DNA of 64,000 bases from Chlamydiifrater volucris (GTDB lineage Bacteria; Chlamydiota; Chlamydiia; Chlamydiales; Chlamydiaceae): assembly GCF_902806995.1 (NCBI RefSeq), contig NZ_LR777654.1, positions 62,001 to 126,000 on the forward strand, written 5' to 3'. Below the pieces are notes generated by a model. That model had not been told where the DNA came from, made no database searches, and was given only the letters and a program-made list of their open reading frames with translations. Below are positions 1 through 8,538 of the stretch, piece after piece. Within the stretch, counting starts at the first letter, position 1. Each line of letters starts with the position of its first letter. Position numbers and translations under genes: made by a program.

Positions 1-94
1 AGTAGGCTTTGTTGTTGAGTTTGATGATCATTTGTGAGTCTTTCCATAGGCTTTCTTAAGCGTCTATTAGTATACGTGAAAACGATACCAGAAT
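1..94 (+). other. 23S-5S rRNA spacer (possibly including the 23S 3' tail)
   Basis: This stretch lies directly before the 5S rRNA and has no open reading frame. By position it is the spacer between 23S and 5S of an rRNA operon that enters from the left. I cannot fix the 23S 3' end from sequence alone, so a few 23S bases may lie at the very start. Confidence 0.5.
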
Positions 95-213
95 TAGCTT
101 GGTGACAATAGAGAAGAGGATACACCTGAACCCATTCCGAACTCAGAAGTTAAGCTCTTTATCGCCGATGGTACTGTACACAAGAGTATGGGAGAGTAGG
201 TCGTTGCCAAGTT
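95..213 (+). rRNA. rrf: 5S ribosomal RNA
   Basis: The sequence shows a 5S rRNA core: the conserved CCGAAC and GAAGUUAAGC elements near 139-155, and a terminal helix pairing the 5' end (AGCUUGGU, about 96-103) with the 3' end (GCCAAGUU, about 206-213). The length of about 118 nt is normal. It is the last gene of an rRNA operon and is followed by an intrinsic terminator. The exact ends are uncertain by a few bases. Confidence 0.93.
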
Positions 214-250
214 TTCTTTTTTTATTCCTAACTGTTTCTAGTTAGATCAG

Positions 251-279
251 GAGAGAGGTTTTAGCCTCTCTTTTTTTTT
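251..279 (+). terminator. Intrinsic terminator of the rRNA operon
   Basis: A GC-containing hairpin with a stem of about seven base pairs (AGAGAGG paired with CCTCTCT) is followed at once by nine T residues. It lies about 40 nt after the 5S rRNA. Confidence 0.9.
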
Positions 280-635
280 GTGCTTAGATAAGATCGTCGC
301 AGAGAAATTTTGTGAATACGAGTCTTTTCTTTGAATTTATTAGCGATACTGATTTTTATATGGTTTTGCTTTTTAATTTTTCAACCGAAGTTCATTAGCC
401 TCTGTTTGTAATTTTCTTTAAGGACAGGGTCTTTTCTATCCGTCAACTTCTAGTTCCCTATTGCAATTAGTTTTATTATCTTGACTTACTTAGCCTATTT
501 TTTTTGCATGTGGCAAAGTTCTTTTAAGCTCTTTTCTTTCTTCTGGCTTTTCTTTGTATTTTGGAATGAGGAGAAAGCTTTTACCGTGCATGCTGGTAAT
601 GTAGTGGTAAGTTATGAACTCCTCTTCTGCCCTTT
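280..635. other. Intergenic stretch without a recognisable gene
   Basis: About 360 AT-rich bases lie between the rRNA terminator and the terminator of the convergent nqrF gene. The only frame of any length (481-675, plus strand) has a TTG start, no ribosome binding site, and an F- and L-rich product read from T-rich DNA. It also runs through the nqrF terminator. I see no tRNA and no convincing promoter. Confidence 0.6.
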
Positions 636-666
636 TAAAAAAAAGGAGCTTCAATTGAAGCTCCTC
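636..666 (-). terminator. Intrinsic terminator of nqrF
   Basis: A perfect 22-base palindrome (644-665) forms a nine- or ten-pair stem. On the minus strand it is followed by a run of eight T (the A run at 637-644). It sits directly after the nqrF stop codon. Confidence 0.88.
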
Positions 667-671
667 TGTTT

Positions 672-1964
672 CTAACTGCCGAAATCATCAAGGACAATAG
701 ATGATCTTTCTACTCCGTAATTATCTAGTAATTTCAGAATGCTGCTGTTGTGTAAAGGAGGACCGCAGACGTAATACAGGTAATCTTCGGGATTATCTAA
801 CTTACTCAGTTGTCCTAATTCAAAAGCTTTGAATAGAAAATTAGTTTTTATCGGATCTTTAGTATCCCAGCCACTTTGGATATCTTCAGGTAAAGGCGAA
901 GACAGAACAAGATGATAATGAAAGTTTGGAAAGGCAGCTTCTAGCTCTCTATACTCTTTTTCGTAGATATTCTCTTTCAAGGATCTAGCTCCATACCATA
1001 GGGTGATATCTCTAGAACTGTTCTTATCTTTGAGGAGATCCATGATATGACTTCTTCCGAACGAAGATCCAGCACCTCCTATAAGAAATATCAACGGTCG
1101 TTCGTCATCTTTCATGAAAGATTCTCCGTAAGGGCCTGAAATAAGTATTTTATCTCCAGGCTTTAGGGAGAAAATATAAGAAGAACAGATCCCCCAGGGG
1201 ATATCTTCTTTTGGAGAATCATTTACAAAAGGAGGGGTAGCTATTCGGATATTAAATTTCAGTATAGGAGATTCTTTGGGGTATGAAGCTAAAGAATATG
1301 CTCTTTGAATTTCATGTTCTCCTAGGAAGGAATAATCTACGGTAGTGTCAAATAAGTGAAAATGTTCCCAATCTGAAAAGTACTGGGGATCCATAGTTCT
1401 TTTCCAATCGGAAGTATTAGTTTTATAAGGCGGTACGGTTATTTGTAGATATCCTCCAGGTTTGTAGGGGACGTTGGTATTCGTATCAACTTTAACCACA
1501 AGTTCTTTGATAAAAGTGGCTACATTTTGGTTAGATATTACTTCTGCTTCCCATGTCGTAGCATTTAGATAGCGATCCTCTATTTCTAGATCAAGATCGT
1601 GCTGAACTTTGTACTGACAAGAGAGTCGCCATCCTTCAGTAAGTTGCTTTTTTGAAAATGTAGACTTATCGGTTTCTAAGGGCGTATCCGCATTTTTGAT
1701 ACAAACTTTACACTGCTTACAAGCTGCTTTCCCCCCACAGGGAGAAGGTATAGGGATTCCCGATGATAGAAGGGCTGACAGAAGAGATTGCCCGCTATCC
1801 ACAACTTTCGTCTTGGAGTCGTCCTCGTTGATACGAAGCTTGCAAGGGCGCACCTTAACGAAGAGCCTTTTCGCAGCAAGGATAATAACTGTTAGGGAAA
1901 GACCTATGCAAGAAAAAATCAGCCCAGCTATCATTACGACATACAAGTCCTGAAGCCAATCCAT
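672..1964 (-). CDS. nqrF: Na+-translocating NADH:quinone reductase subunit F
   Basis: This is the NADH-oxidising subunit of the Na+-NQR complex, which moves electrons from NADH through FAD and a 2Fe-2S cluster to quinone while pumping Na+ across the inner membrane. At 430 aa it is full length. One membrane helix spans about residues 9-31. A ferredoxin domain carries cluster cysteines C76, C82, C85 and C116 (pattern C-x5-C-x2-C...C). The FAD motif RAYS is at 221-224. The NADH domain starts with GGAG at 296-299 and the protein ends in the family's LDDFG tail. The loop after GGAG reads SSFGRSH, where many bacteria have MAPMRSH; I recall the same form in other chlamydiae. The gene has its own promoter and terminator, so it appears to be transcribed alone. 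Confidence 0.97.
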   Translation of the reverse strand: MDWLQDLYVVMIAGLIFSCIGLSLTVIILAAKRLFVKVRPCKLRINEDDSKTKVVDSGQSLLSALLSSGIPIPSPCGGKAACKQCKVCIKNADTPLETDKSTFSKKQLTEGWRLSCQYKVQHDLDLEIEDRYLNATTWEAEVISNQNVATFIKELVVKVDTNTNVPYKPGGYLQITVPPYKTNTSDWKRTMDPQYFSDWEHFHLFDTTVDYSFLGEHEIQRAYSLASYPKESPILKFNIRIATPPFVNDSPKEDIPWGICSSYIFSLKPGDKILISGPYGESFMKDDERPLIFLIGGAGSSFGRSHIMDLLKDKNSSRDITLWYGARSLKENIYEKEYRELEAAFPNFHYHLVLSSPLPEDIQSGWDTKDPIKTNFLFKAFELGQLSKLDNPEDYLYYVCGPPLHNSSILKLLDNYGVERSSIVLDDFGS

Positions 1965-2005
1965 AACTCAGCATATCCCTCGAAGCTAAAGGTATTGAAA
2001 GCCGA

Positions 2006-2033
2006 ATTATAGTGCTAAAAATAAAAAAAGCAA
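2006..2033 (-). promoter_or_regulatory. Predicted sigma66 promoter of nqrF
   Basis: On the minus strand TTGCTT (2033-2028) is followed after 16 nt by a perfect TATAAT (2011-2006). Transcription would start near 1999, about 35 nt before the nqrF ATG. The promoter overlaps the yajC terminator. Confidence 0.6.
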
Positions 2034-2067
2034 TGGATATTCTTCCAGAGAGAAGTGCCCATTGCTT
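2020..2067 (-). terminator. Intrinsic terminator of yajC
   Basis: A nine-pair stem (2028-2036 with 2059-2067, based on AAGCAATGG and its complement) has a 22-nt loop. On the minus strand it is followed by a run of seven T. It begins 18 nt after the yajC stop. Confidence 0.75.
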
Positions 2068-2084
2068 AAGAGTTTCTATCTTTG

Positions 2085-2438
2085 TCAGGACTTGATTTTT
2101 TCTGATTTTAAGACCTCGTTGATAGCAGCTTTCAAAACTTCTATTTTCCCTGAGGTAATATTCAGAATAACGGTATGTTCTAGGACTTGGTCAACGGTTC
2201 CAATGATTCCCATTGCATTCACTTTATCGCCCTTAGATAGCTCGCTGCGTGTTTTCTCAACGGCTTTCCTCCGTTTTTGTTCTGGGCGCCAAAGGATAAA
2301 ATAAAAAAAGAATATAGCGACAACCAACATCAGCGCAGAAGAGGAAAAGTTTCCTTTAGAGACAGGCTCTGACATAGACTCAGCAAAAACTGGAGATGAA
2401 AGTAATAAAAGGCAAAGGACCGAGAGAAACCAGTGCAT
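2085..2438 (-). CDS. yajC: Preprotein translocase accessory subunit YajC
   Basis: YajC is a small inner-membrane protein that binds the SecDF part of the Sec translocon. This copy has 117 aa. An N-terminal hydrophobic segment (residues 3-19) ending in VFA looks like a signal peptide. The YajC domain follows: a membrane helix at about 34-50, then the typical WRPEQKRRK stretch and a cytosolic beta-rich part with GDKV and GIIGTV motifs. The extra N-terminal hydrophobic segment is longer than in E. coli YajC. It stands alone between the methyltransferase gene and nqrF and has its own terminator. Confidence 0.9.
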   Translation of the reverse strand: MHWFLSVLCLLLLSSPVFAESMSEPVSKGNFSSSALMLVVAIFFFYFILWRPEQKRRKAVEKTRSELSKGDKVNAMGIIGTVDQVLEHTVILNITSGKIEVLKAAINEVLKSEKIKS

Positions 2439-2510
2439 AGAAAGACCCCCTATAGTATTCCAAAAGAAGCAAGGATAACATAGAAAAGCTTCTCAAGCAA
2501 TGAGGATTTG

Positions 2511-3764
2511 TTAAGGTAGAGCCTTAGTTTTTTCCATCAGAACGATGTTTTCTATGTGATTAGTAAAGGGAAATTGGTCAACAGCCTTCATGGAAGTTAG
2601 TTTATAACCTTCTTTAGAGAGAGAGAGACACTCCTCCAGTTGAGTTTTGGGGTTGCAAGACACGTAGATGATACGGGGAGCATTGATTCTTATTAAATAT
2701 TTTAATGTTTTTGACTGCATCCCACACCGAGGAGGGTCCACAATCACAACATCAGGGTGTAGGATTGCGGAGGTTAAAGATCTTTCTGGAGAGAAAGTTG
2801 TTAAAGACCGACAAAAGGTTTTAGCATCGCTTAAAGAAACAGAGACTTTTTCTTCTAGTTGGTTGATAAAAATATTTTCTTTAGCAGAATTTACAGCATC
2901 TGGGACTATTTCTATTCCCTGCACGGTTTTTACGGAGTCTGCCAAACAGATACCTAAAGTTCCTGCTCCGCAGAAGAGGTCCAATATTTGCTCTTTACCT
3001 GTGGGTCGTATAAAATCGGCTATGATTTGGGGAATGAGAGCAGCCTGTTGCGGGTTTGGTTGGAAGAAGCTTTTGGCGTAAACTTTGAATAGGAGGTCTC
3101 GGGCTTTAGTGGTGGCTGGAAGTTTTTGCCATAGGAACCCCTGTCCATGAAGGATTTTTTGAGAAAAGAATGTTGGATGACCTCGTTGAGCATGTTTTTC
3201 CTCCCATACTACAGAGGTGATAGGAAGGGTGGTTGCTAAAAGATTATCAACAAGGGCGTCCACTTGCTTCGGAGATAGTTTATACTCCGTAGCTCCGGAA
3301 GAGGTGATCACTATAAGTAGCTCTCCAGAGACATTACTTTTTCTTATTATAAGGGATATTAGAGAGCCTTTATTTTTTGGAGCAAAGTATGCTGAGATTT
3401 CGGGATGATTATACCACCATGAACGCACTGATTCTAGGCAACTGATAAAAGTGTCTCCTGCAACGAAGCAGGAAGCAATAGGAACAGCGAAACGAGGTTT
3501 TTTATTGGACATCAGTCCCAAGGCTTTTTTCCCGTCCACTGTTTGGAAGAAAGAGAATTCCATTTTGTTTCTGAAGTCGCTAAGTTGGGAGGCGGGGACA
3601 ATCCCTAAAAAAGAAGAATGAGTTGAGAGCAGAGATGAAAACTGGGAACGAAGGTTTTCGTCCTTTACTTTTAGACTATGCTCATAGGCATCACTGGGGT
3701 AGTAGCATCCGCCACAAATGCCAAAGTGTGGACAAGCAGGGGGAGCTTTACGACTTAAAAACAT
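2511..3764 (-). CDS. rlmD: 23S rRNA (uracil-5)-methyltransferase, RumA/TrmA family
   Basis: This SAM-dependent enzyme makes 5-methyluridine in rRNA or tRNA. The family hallmarks are visible in 417 aa: iron-sulfur cysteines C11, C17 and C20 plus a likely fourth at C99, the SFFQPN motif at 232-237, the SAM-binding LDLFCGAG at 261-268, the DPPR motif at 343-346, and the catalytic SCNP at 369-372 with nucleophile C370. The 4Fe-4S cysteines favour the RumA (RlmD/RlmC) branch over TrmA. No N-terminal TRAM domain is seen. Which uridine it modifies cannot be told from sequence; the annotation ygcA is commonly used for the chlamydial gene. Confidence 0.9.
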   Translation of the reverse strand: MFLSRKAPPACPHFGICGGCYYPSDAYEHSLKVKDENLRSQFSSLLSTHSSFLGIVPASQLSDFRNKMEFSFFQTVDGKKALGLMSNKKPRFAVPIASCFVAGDTFISCLESVRSWWYNHPEISAYFAPKNKGSLISLIIRKSNVSGELLIVITSSGATEYKLSPKQVDALVDNLLATTLPITSVVWEEKHAQRGHPTFFSQKILHGQGFLWQKLPATTKARDLLFKVYAKSFFQPNPQQAALIPQIIADFIRPTGKEQILDLFCGAGTLGICLADSVKTVQGIEIVPDAVNSAKENIFINQLEEKVSVSLSDAKTFCRSLTTFSPERSLTSAILHPDVVIVDPPRCGMQSKTLKYLIRINAPRIIYVSCNPKTQLEECLSLSKEGYKLTSMKAVDQFPFTNHIENIVLMEKTKALP

Positions 3765-3828
3765 CAGAAAGACTCGTAGAAAAGGAGCGATGCTAACAGA
3801 AGGAAGGCTTTTCTACAACAAGAGGTGA

Positions 3829-3861
3829 TAAAGAAAATGGCGACACGAAGGACATGTCGCC
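3829..3861 (-). terminator. Intrinsic terminator of hctA
   Basis: A seven-pair stem (GGCGACA with TGTCGCC, 3839-3845 and 3855-3861) is followed by a T-rich tract on the minus strand. It lies about 22 nt past the hctA stop. Confidence 0.75.
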
Positions 3862-3883
3862 TAGGGTAGGAGTCAAAAAGAAG

Positions 3884-4249
3884 TTATCTTTTCGAAGATC
3901 TTCTAGATGCTTTTTTCTTTTTAGCAACAGAAGCACATCTTTTTGTTGAGCAAGTAGCTTTTTTCTTCACTACTTTCCTCATAGGTCTAGCAGATGTTTT
4001 AACTGTCTTTTTTGATGTAGCAACACGCTTCGTAGAAGCTTTTTTAGCTACTGGTTTCCTCTTCATCAAGCCAGATTTTTCTGCTTTGATAGATTCTTTT
4101 CTATATACTTTGGCAACTTTTTCTAACTTGATAGATTGCGTACGTACTCTTTGAGCCGCAGCTTTATTGCCATTGTCTGCTTTGGAAAGATCGCTTAGAA
4201 TTTTTTCTAAAAGATCTTTCATTTTTTTTGCCGTGTCTTTGAGCGCCAT
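3884..4249 (-). CDS. hctA: Histone H1-like nucleoprotein Hc1
   Basis: Hc1 condenses the chromosome when reticulate bodies turn into elementary bodies and shuts down transcription late in development. This copy has 121 aa: a conserved N-terminal half (about 1-65) that begins MALKDTAKKM and contains AAQRVRTQSIKLEKVAKVYRK, then a Lys/Arg/Ala-rich tail that is low in complexity and eukaryotic H1-like. The tail carries two cysteines (in CSTKRC, about residues 99-104), which I do not expect from the usual Hc1 tail. A GAGG Shine-Dalgarno lies 8 nt before the ATG. The gene is monocistronic, with its own terminator. Family knowledge says it is a late gene; I could not pick out its promoter with confidence. 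Confidence 0.95.
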   Translation of the reverse strand: MALKDTAKKMKDLLEKILSDLSKADNGNKAAAQRVRTQSIKLEKVAKVYRKESIKAEKSGLMKRKPVAKKASTKRVATSKKTVKTSARPMRKVVKKKATCSTKRCASVAKKKKASRRSSKR

Positions 4250-4464
4250 GAAGAATAATCCTCAAACGGGTTAGTTGTATTAGTTTCAATTTTTTTAATT
4301 AGTTTGTTGATAAGAATTCATGCAACTATTTTTTAGAGAAAAAATGTTTAGAGAAGACAAAAAAACTATGATTTGAGTTATAACGTCTTTGTTTATCAAT
4401 GTTTTATTCCAATTCTTTTGTTGTTAAAATTTTTTAAAAAAAATCAGTTTTTTTTTTGTTCAAA

Positions 4465-7266
4465 ATGCGTTTTCTTATAAGTGGAGCATCGTATTTTTGT
4501 GAGGAATGGTTTTTGACTAGATTTTTTGCGAAGATTATTAGAGTTTCCCTGCATTTCGTAATTGTCGTCAGCACCCTTTTGCCTCATCGTGATTTGATGG
4601 CCTCTGATAAGCTATTTACTGTCAATTTCCCCAGGGGAGAAAAATTCAATACCTCTTCAGGAGCAACTTTGAATGGGGAATTTAAGGGGATCCTAGATAA
4701 GAAATCTCCCCAAGATCAATGGGAGTTCTTTCAGCTATTTTTAGAAGCCGTGAAGAAAAATAGCTCGAGTTTTTCGGTGCAAGAGTTTGTTACGGTAGCA
4801 AATTTGGCTAAAGATCTTGCTTCTTCCCTCGTAAAAGATGGAACTCCTAACAAAGCTGTGGAAGTTATTAAAAATACTTTGCGTATCCCAGGTCTTCCCA
4901 AGCAAGCGAGAACAGAGCTTTTTGCATATTTACAAACTCTTAATCCAGAAAAATTATCCTTACCTCAACTTGTTGATAGGCTTTTCGGATTGCCGAAGGA
5001 AGTTCGGGATAAACTGTCTTGGAAAGATTCTTTGTTGATGGATGTGTGTAAATTAGCTCTTCTGGGTGATTACACAAATAGAAAATATGAAGTAGAGCAA
5101 GCTTTCTCTTCAGAAAAGTATTCAGAGAGTTTAATCTTAGCCGAGAGGCTTTTGGAGGACATAAGCAAAGATAAAGTTTACTTAGAACCTTACTTGTTAA
5201 AATTAGAAAAGGCCTGTCTTCTCAAGATACGCGAACTTTCAAATTTTTTCTTAGCTAAAAAGGAGGGAAAAGCAGACTGGGAGTTGATAAATTTGATGAA
5301 CAAAGTCTGTTTAAAAGAAAAAAATTATGCAGAAGCATTATCTGATTTGCTAGCTCTTATGGCAAGGGGGGAAGTGCCTAGGTCCTGGGAGTTGGACAGA
5401 GTGCTGTTTTCTGATGCTTTAAATCGTAGTGTTAGCTCGTTGAGTGATGCGATTAAGGAGTTAGAAGTCTTGACAGACAGGGGGCTGTATTTGTCAGGAT
5501 CTATTGCTTGCAATGGCTATTTCAAATTATTGGAGTGGTATTTAATAAGTTTTGAAAATGATAAGTTAGATAAATTGCTAAAAGTTGGGGAGAAGGAATT
5601 TTTCAAAGAAGATTCCCCTTACTACTCCAGCTATTTATTTTTTTTAGGGGCTAGCGCTTACCAGAGAGGAGCATATGCAGAAGCCTGCTCAATTTTGGAA
5701 GAAGGTTTGAAAAAAGCTACGGGGTCTTGTTGTTTTCTTGCAGATATTTGGGAGTGCTTAGGATGTAGTTTGCTGAGACAGTCTCAGCACGTAAGATGTC
5801 AAGGGCAAAGAAAGCATCTTTACTCTCAGGCAGGATTCTTTTTTCTGAAAGCTTACAAGAATTGGGCTCGGGTGGAAAGTGGGGTAGCCTGGTTTTTGTG
5901 CAAGGCACTACAAGGAGATCAAGAAAGTTGTACTGACTTTGTGCGAAAAGAGATCCAATCCATGCCGTTCAAGGAAAAAAATATGACTTTGAATTTATAT
6001 GAATTATTTTTTTCTCCCCCGGAGGAACCTCACATATATCCGTTTTCTTTGAGAAAAGAAAAGAATATACAATCCTACCTGCGAGATCCTCTTTCGATAG
6101 AACTAATGACTCTTTACGAAGAAATTTTTGCTTCTTTGGTATGTTTGCTTCCTTCCAAATTTGAAATAAAACAACGGGAAGAGATAAGTGTTTTAAGGGA
6201 ACTGTTGGATTTTAACACATCTAACAAGCGATCTGGAAAAAGGTTTAACGGAAGGACCTCTTTATTTTCTGACGAAATTCTTTCTCTTATAGAAGAGACA
6301 ATATCTTTCGAAAATACAGAAAAAATAGGGAGAAGTCTGAGAGAGGGTTGTTGGGAAACTCCTTTTCAAGAGGCTTTAAATATGCTTTCTGCTATTAGAA
6401 AGAAGGATCTTCGAACTGTAGACAGTTTCAGTAATAAATACCTTTCCGTAGCTTCGCAATGCTATGCAGCATGCGTGTACGGGAAGAAGGTCATCATCGA
6501 TCCTAGTTTCTTCCAAGAAGTATCACCGTTGGTTAGATCATATCTATTTTTAATAATATCTAAAATCCCACATTGTTTTGATCTGTGTCCAATATTTCTT
6601 TTTGAAACTATATTTCAATCAGGGGTCCCCTACGGAGATAGGTTGTTTTTTCTATTGCATCCTCACTTCATTGGAGAAAGTTCTTCAGAGACTATATATG
6701 CAGCTGCCAGCTATTTCCCGAAAAAGTTCCCTTTTTCAGCCTTTTCTTCCATTGCCTACTATCTGTCTAGTCTTGGTAGAAAGTCATTGGAAGAAAAAGA
6801 AGGAGATTTAAGAAAGGCTGTAATGAATTTAGTTGATTTCCCTTATGGGCTAGGGAAAGATGCTGCTACATCCCATGCTAGGTTTATTATACGCCTAGCT
6901 TTAGCTAGCGTCCTTATGGAAAAAAATACAGTCAGTTCTCTGGCTGATGCGACATGTATTTTAGAAGAACTTAAAGAAGAAATCTTTTCCCCCACGCATC
7001 CTGCGACAATTAGTTGGAGATCGGATAATCCTTTAGCTTTTTACAAAGCTGGGCATCAAGTTGGATCTCTTTTGGCTAAATGTTACTCTCTGCAAAACGA
7101 GGAGGCTGCATTGCTCAGTCATTTGGTGGAAAGCTTAGAAAATAACCTTTTACTGGACGTCAGAATGGGAAAATATTTTGATGGGACTCTGGCTGCATCT
7201 GAGGAATTAGGAGAGATGGCTGCTACCACCTATTATCTAGCTTCATCTAAGCAGCATTTTTCATAA
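4465..7266 (+). CDS. Large exported hypothetical protein with TPR-like helices (CT744-type)
   Basis: I do not recognise a known function. The product of about 930 aa is mostly alpha-helical, with Leu/Glu/Lys-rich segments. Around residues 385-470 there are TPR-like helix pairs, for example YLFFLGASAYQRGAYAEA followed by DIWECLGCSLLRQ. The N-terminus has a basic stretch followed by VSLHFVIVVSTLL, which looks like a signal peptide. The start is open. ATG 4465 has no Shine-Dalgarno. In-frame TTG 4513 has GAGG 8 nt before it and would place the hydrophobic segment right after a short basic n-region. By position it matches the conserved chlamydial hypothetical between hctA and hemG. Its 3' end overlaps the convergent hemG by 6 nt. 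Confidence 0.8.
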   Translation: MRFLISGASYFCEEWFLTRFFAKIIRVSLHFVIVVSTLLPHRDLMASDKLFTVNFPRGEKFNTSSGATLNGEFKGILDKKSPQDQWEFFQLFLEAVKKNSSSFSVQEFVTVANLAKDLASSLVKDGTPNKAVEVIKNTLRIPGLPKQARTELFAYLQTLNPEKLSLPQLVDRLFGLPKEVRDKLSWKDSLLMDVCKLALLGDYTNRKYEVEQAFSSEKYSESLILAERLLEDISKDKVYLEPYLLKLEKACLLKIRELSNFFLAKKEGKADWELINLMNKVCLKEKNYAEALSDLLALMARGEVPRSWELDRVLFSDALNRSVSSLSDAIKELEVLTDRGLYLSGSIACNGYFKLLEWYLISFENDKLDKLLKVGEKEFFKEDSPYYSSYLFFLGASAYQRGAYAEACSILEEGLKKATGSCCFLADIWECLGCSLLRQSQHVRCQGQRKHLYSQAGFFFLKAYKNWARVESGVAWFLCKALQGDQESCTDFVRKEIQSMPFKEKNMTLNLYELFFSPPEEPHIYPFSLRKEKNIQSYLRDPLSIELMTLYEEIFASLVCLLPSKFEIKQREEISVLRELLDFNTSNKRSGKRFNGRTSLFSDEILSLIEETISFENTEKIGRSLREGCWETPFQEALNMLSAIRKKDLRTVDSFSNKYLSVASQCYAACVYGKKVIIDPSFFQEVSPLVRSYLFLIISKIPHCFDLCPIFLFETIFQSGVPYGDRLFFLLHPHFIGESSSETIYAAASYFPKKFPFSAFSSIAYYLSSLGRKSLEEKEGDLRKAVMNLVDFPYGLGKDAATSHARFIIRLALASVLMEKNTVSSLADATCILEELKEEIFSPTHPATISWRSDNPLAFYKAGHQVGSLLAKCYSLQNEEAALLSHLVESLENNLLLDVRMGKYFDGTLAASEELGEMAATTYYLASSKQHFS

Positions 7267-8538
7267 AGATTCTACGAGATTGTAAGCGCTAGAAATACAA
7301 CGATTAACGCCAGGCCCTACTATATGATGTCCAGCTAGTCGTATAGAATCTGGAAGAGTTCTTTTTAGCAAGGAGAGTTTATCTAGAAATCCCGGCATCA
7401 GTTGAGGGATACCTTCAGGAGCAAAAGAATAGGCAAAGGCATCAGGTTTTTGAGATATATCAAAGTATTTTTTTATGGAACGAACGCCTAATCGTAATGC
7501 TTTAGATTCTTCGAAATTGGAGTCGAGCAGAAGAGCTATTTGTGACTTTCCTGGAGAAATTTCAGGAAATATTTCTGTTGTCCAAACAATGCCTAGAATG
7601 GGAGGCTCGTCTGCAACAAGCATGCCATAACCTCTTCTATTTAAGATGTGAGGAGTATTCCATCCAAGGGAAAGACAAGCTAAAGCTCTGTCTTTTGAAT
7701 TATCTAAGACTTGATCAAAAGGGAAGGAAGGAAGAAGGGCTGCCAGAGTTTTGAGATGTCCTGTATAGATGATGGTATCGGCAAAGTACTGGGATGTTAG
7801 GGTTTGTATTTGTAGATATGGACCGAGAGTTATTTTCTGGATTTCTTCTTTGTATATAGGTTGGTGAGGAATATTTTTTAGTAGTTGCTTGATTAGAGTA
7901 GACATTCCGCCCTCGGGAGTAGCCAACCTAGGACCTTTGATTTTGGTCTTATTCTGAGAGGAAGATATAAGATCATACAAGAAACTTTTAATGAGAGAGC
8001 CATACTGAGCTTCCCTCTGTTTAAGGGAAGGAAAAGCTAGAGTTGCAGATAAAATTTCTGGATATCCCGCCCGAATGCCGGTTGTGATGGGAGTGAGGAT
8101 ATTTTGAACCATTTTACTAGTTGCATGTCTGTCGAAAAACTCTTTTACGTTCTCTTCCTTCGATTGAGGCTTTACCATTAGGTCCTTGATAAGTGATGGT
8201 ATAAGTCCTTGAGATAATAGACATGGAAGGCCTATTTTTCTTGTCTTGTTATTAAATCGCATGTAGCGTTTTTTTGCCGACTTACTACAGAATAACAAAG
8301 GAATAGAGAGCTCCTGCATAAGGCGAGTTGTAAATTGGCCATCGCCGCTAGTTAAAAAACCTTTTGGTCCTAAATCAAAATTAAAGCCTTTGGAATGTTT
8401 GGAAAGAATAAGACCTCCAGGAGTAGAAGAGCGTTCTAAAATAGTGATGTGTGCTGCGTTTCCATATTTCCTATTGAGGAGATAAGCCACAGTGAGCCCT
8501 GTTAATCCAGCGCCAATGATGACGAAACGTTTTTTCAT
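7261..8538 (-). CDS. hemG: Protoporphyrinogen IX oxidase, HemY/HemG flavin type
   Basis: This enzyme oxidises protoporphyrinogen IX to protoporphyrin IX, the step before iron insertion in heme synthesis. In 425 aa it has an N-terminal FAD-binding GxGxxG (residues 9-14), an ERSSTPGG stretch as in amine-oxidase-like flavoproteins, and the C-terminal G-rich FAD motif near VGPGVNRCISSAYNL. That is the oxygen-dependent HemY type, although chlamydial annotation usually calls it hemG. Its start overlaps the hemN stop by 4 nt, so the two are translationally coupled. The product of hemN-type coproporphyrinogen oxidation is its substrate. Confidence 0.93.
   Translation of the reverse strand: MKKRFVIIGAGLTGLTVAYLLNRKYGNAAHITILERSSTPGGLILSKHSKGFNFDLGPKGFLTSGDGQFTTRLMQELSIPLLFCSKSAKKRYMRFNNKTRKIGLPCLLSQGLIPSLIKDLMVKPQSKEENVKEFFDRHATSKMVQNILTPITTGIRAGYPEILSATLAFPSLKQREAQYGSLIKSFLYDLISSSQNKTKIKGPRLATPEGGMSTLIKQLLKNIPHQPIYKEEIQKITLGPYLQIQTLTSQYFADTIIYTGHLKTLAALLPSFPFDQVLDNSKDRALACLSLGWNTPHILNRRGYGMLVADEPPILGIVWTTEIFPEISPGKSQIALLLDSNFEESKALRLGVRSIKKYFDISQKPDAFAYSFAPEGIPQLMPGFLDKLSLLKRTLPDSIRLAGHHIVGPGVNRCISSAYNLVESL

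Noticed and set aside
481-675. A 64-codon plus-strand frame after the rRNA operon
   Set aside because: TTG start, no binding site, F/L-rich product from T-rich DNA, and it runs through the nqrF terminator.
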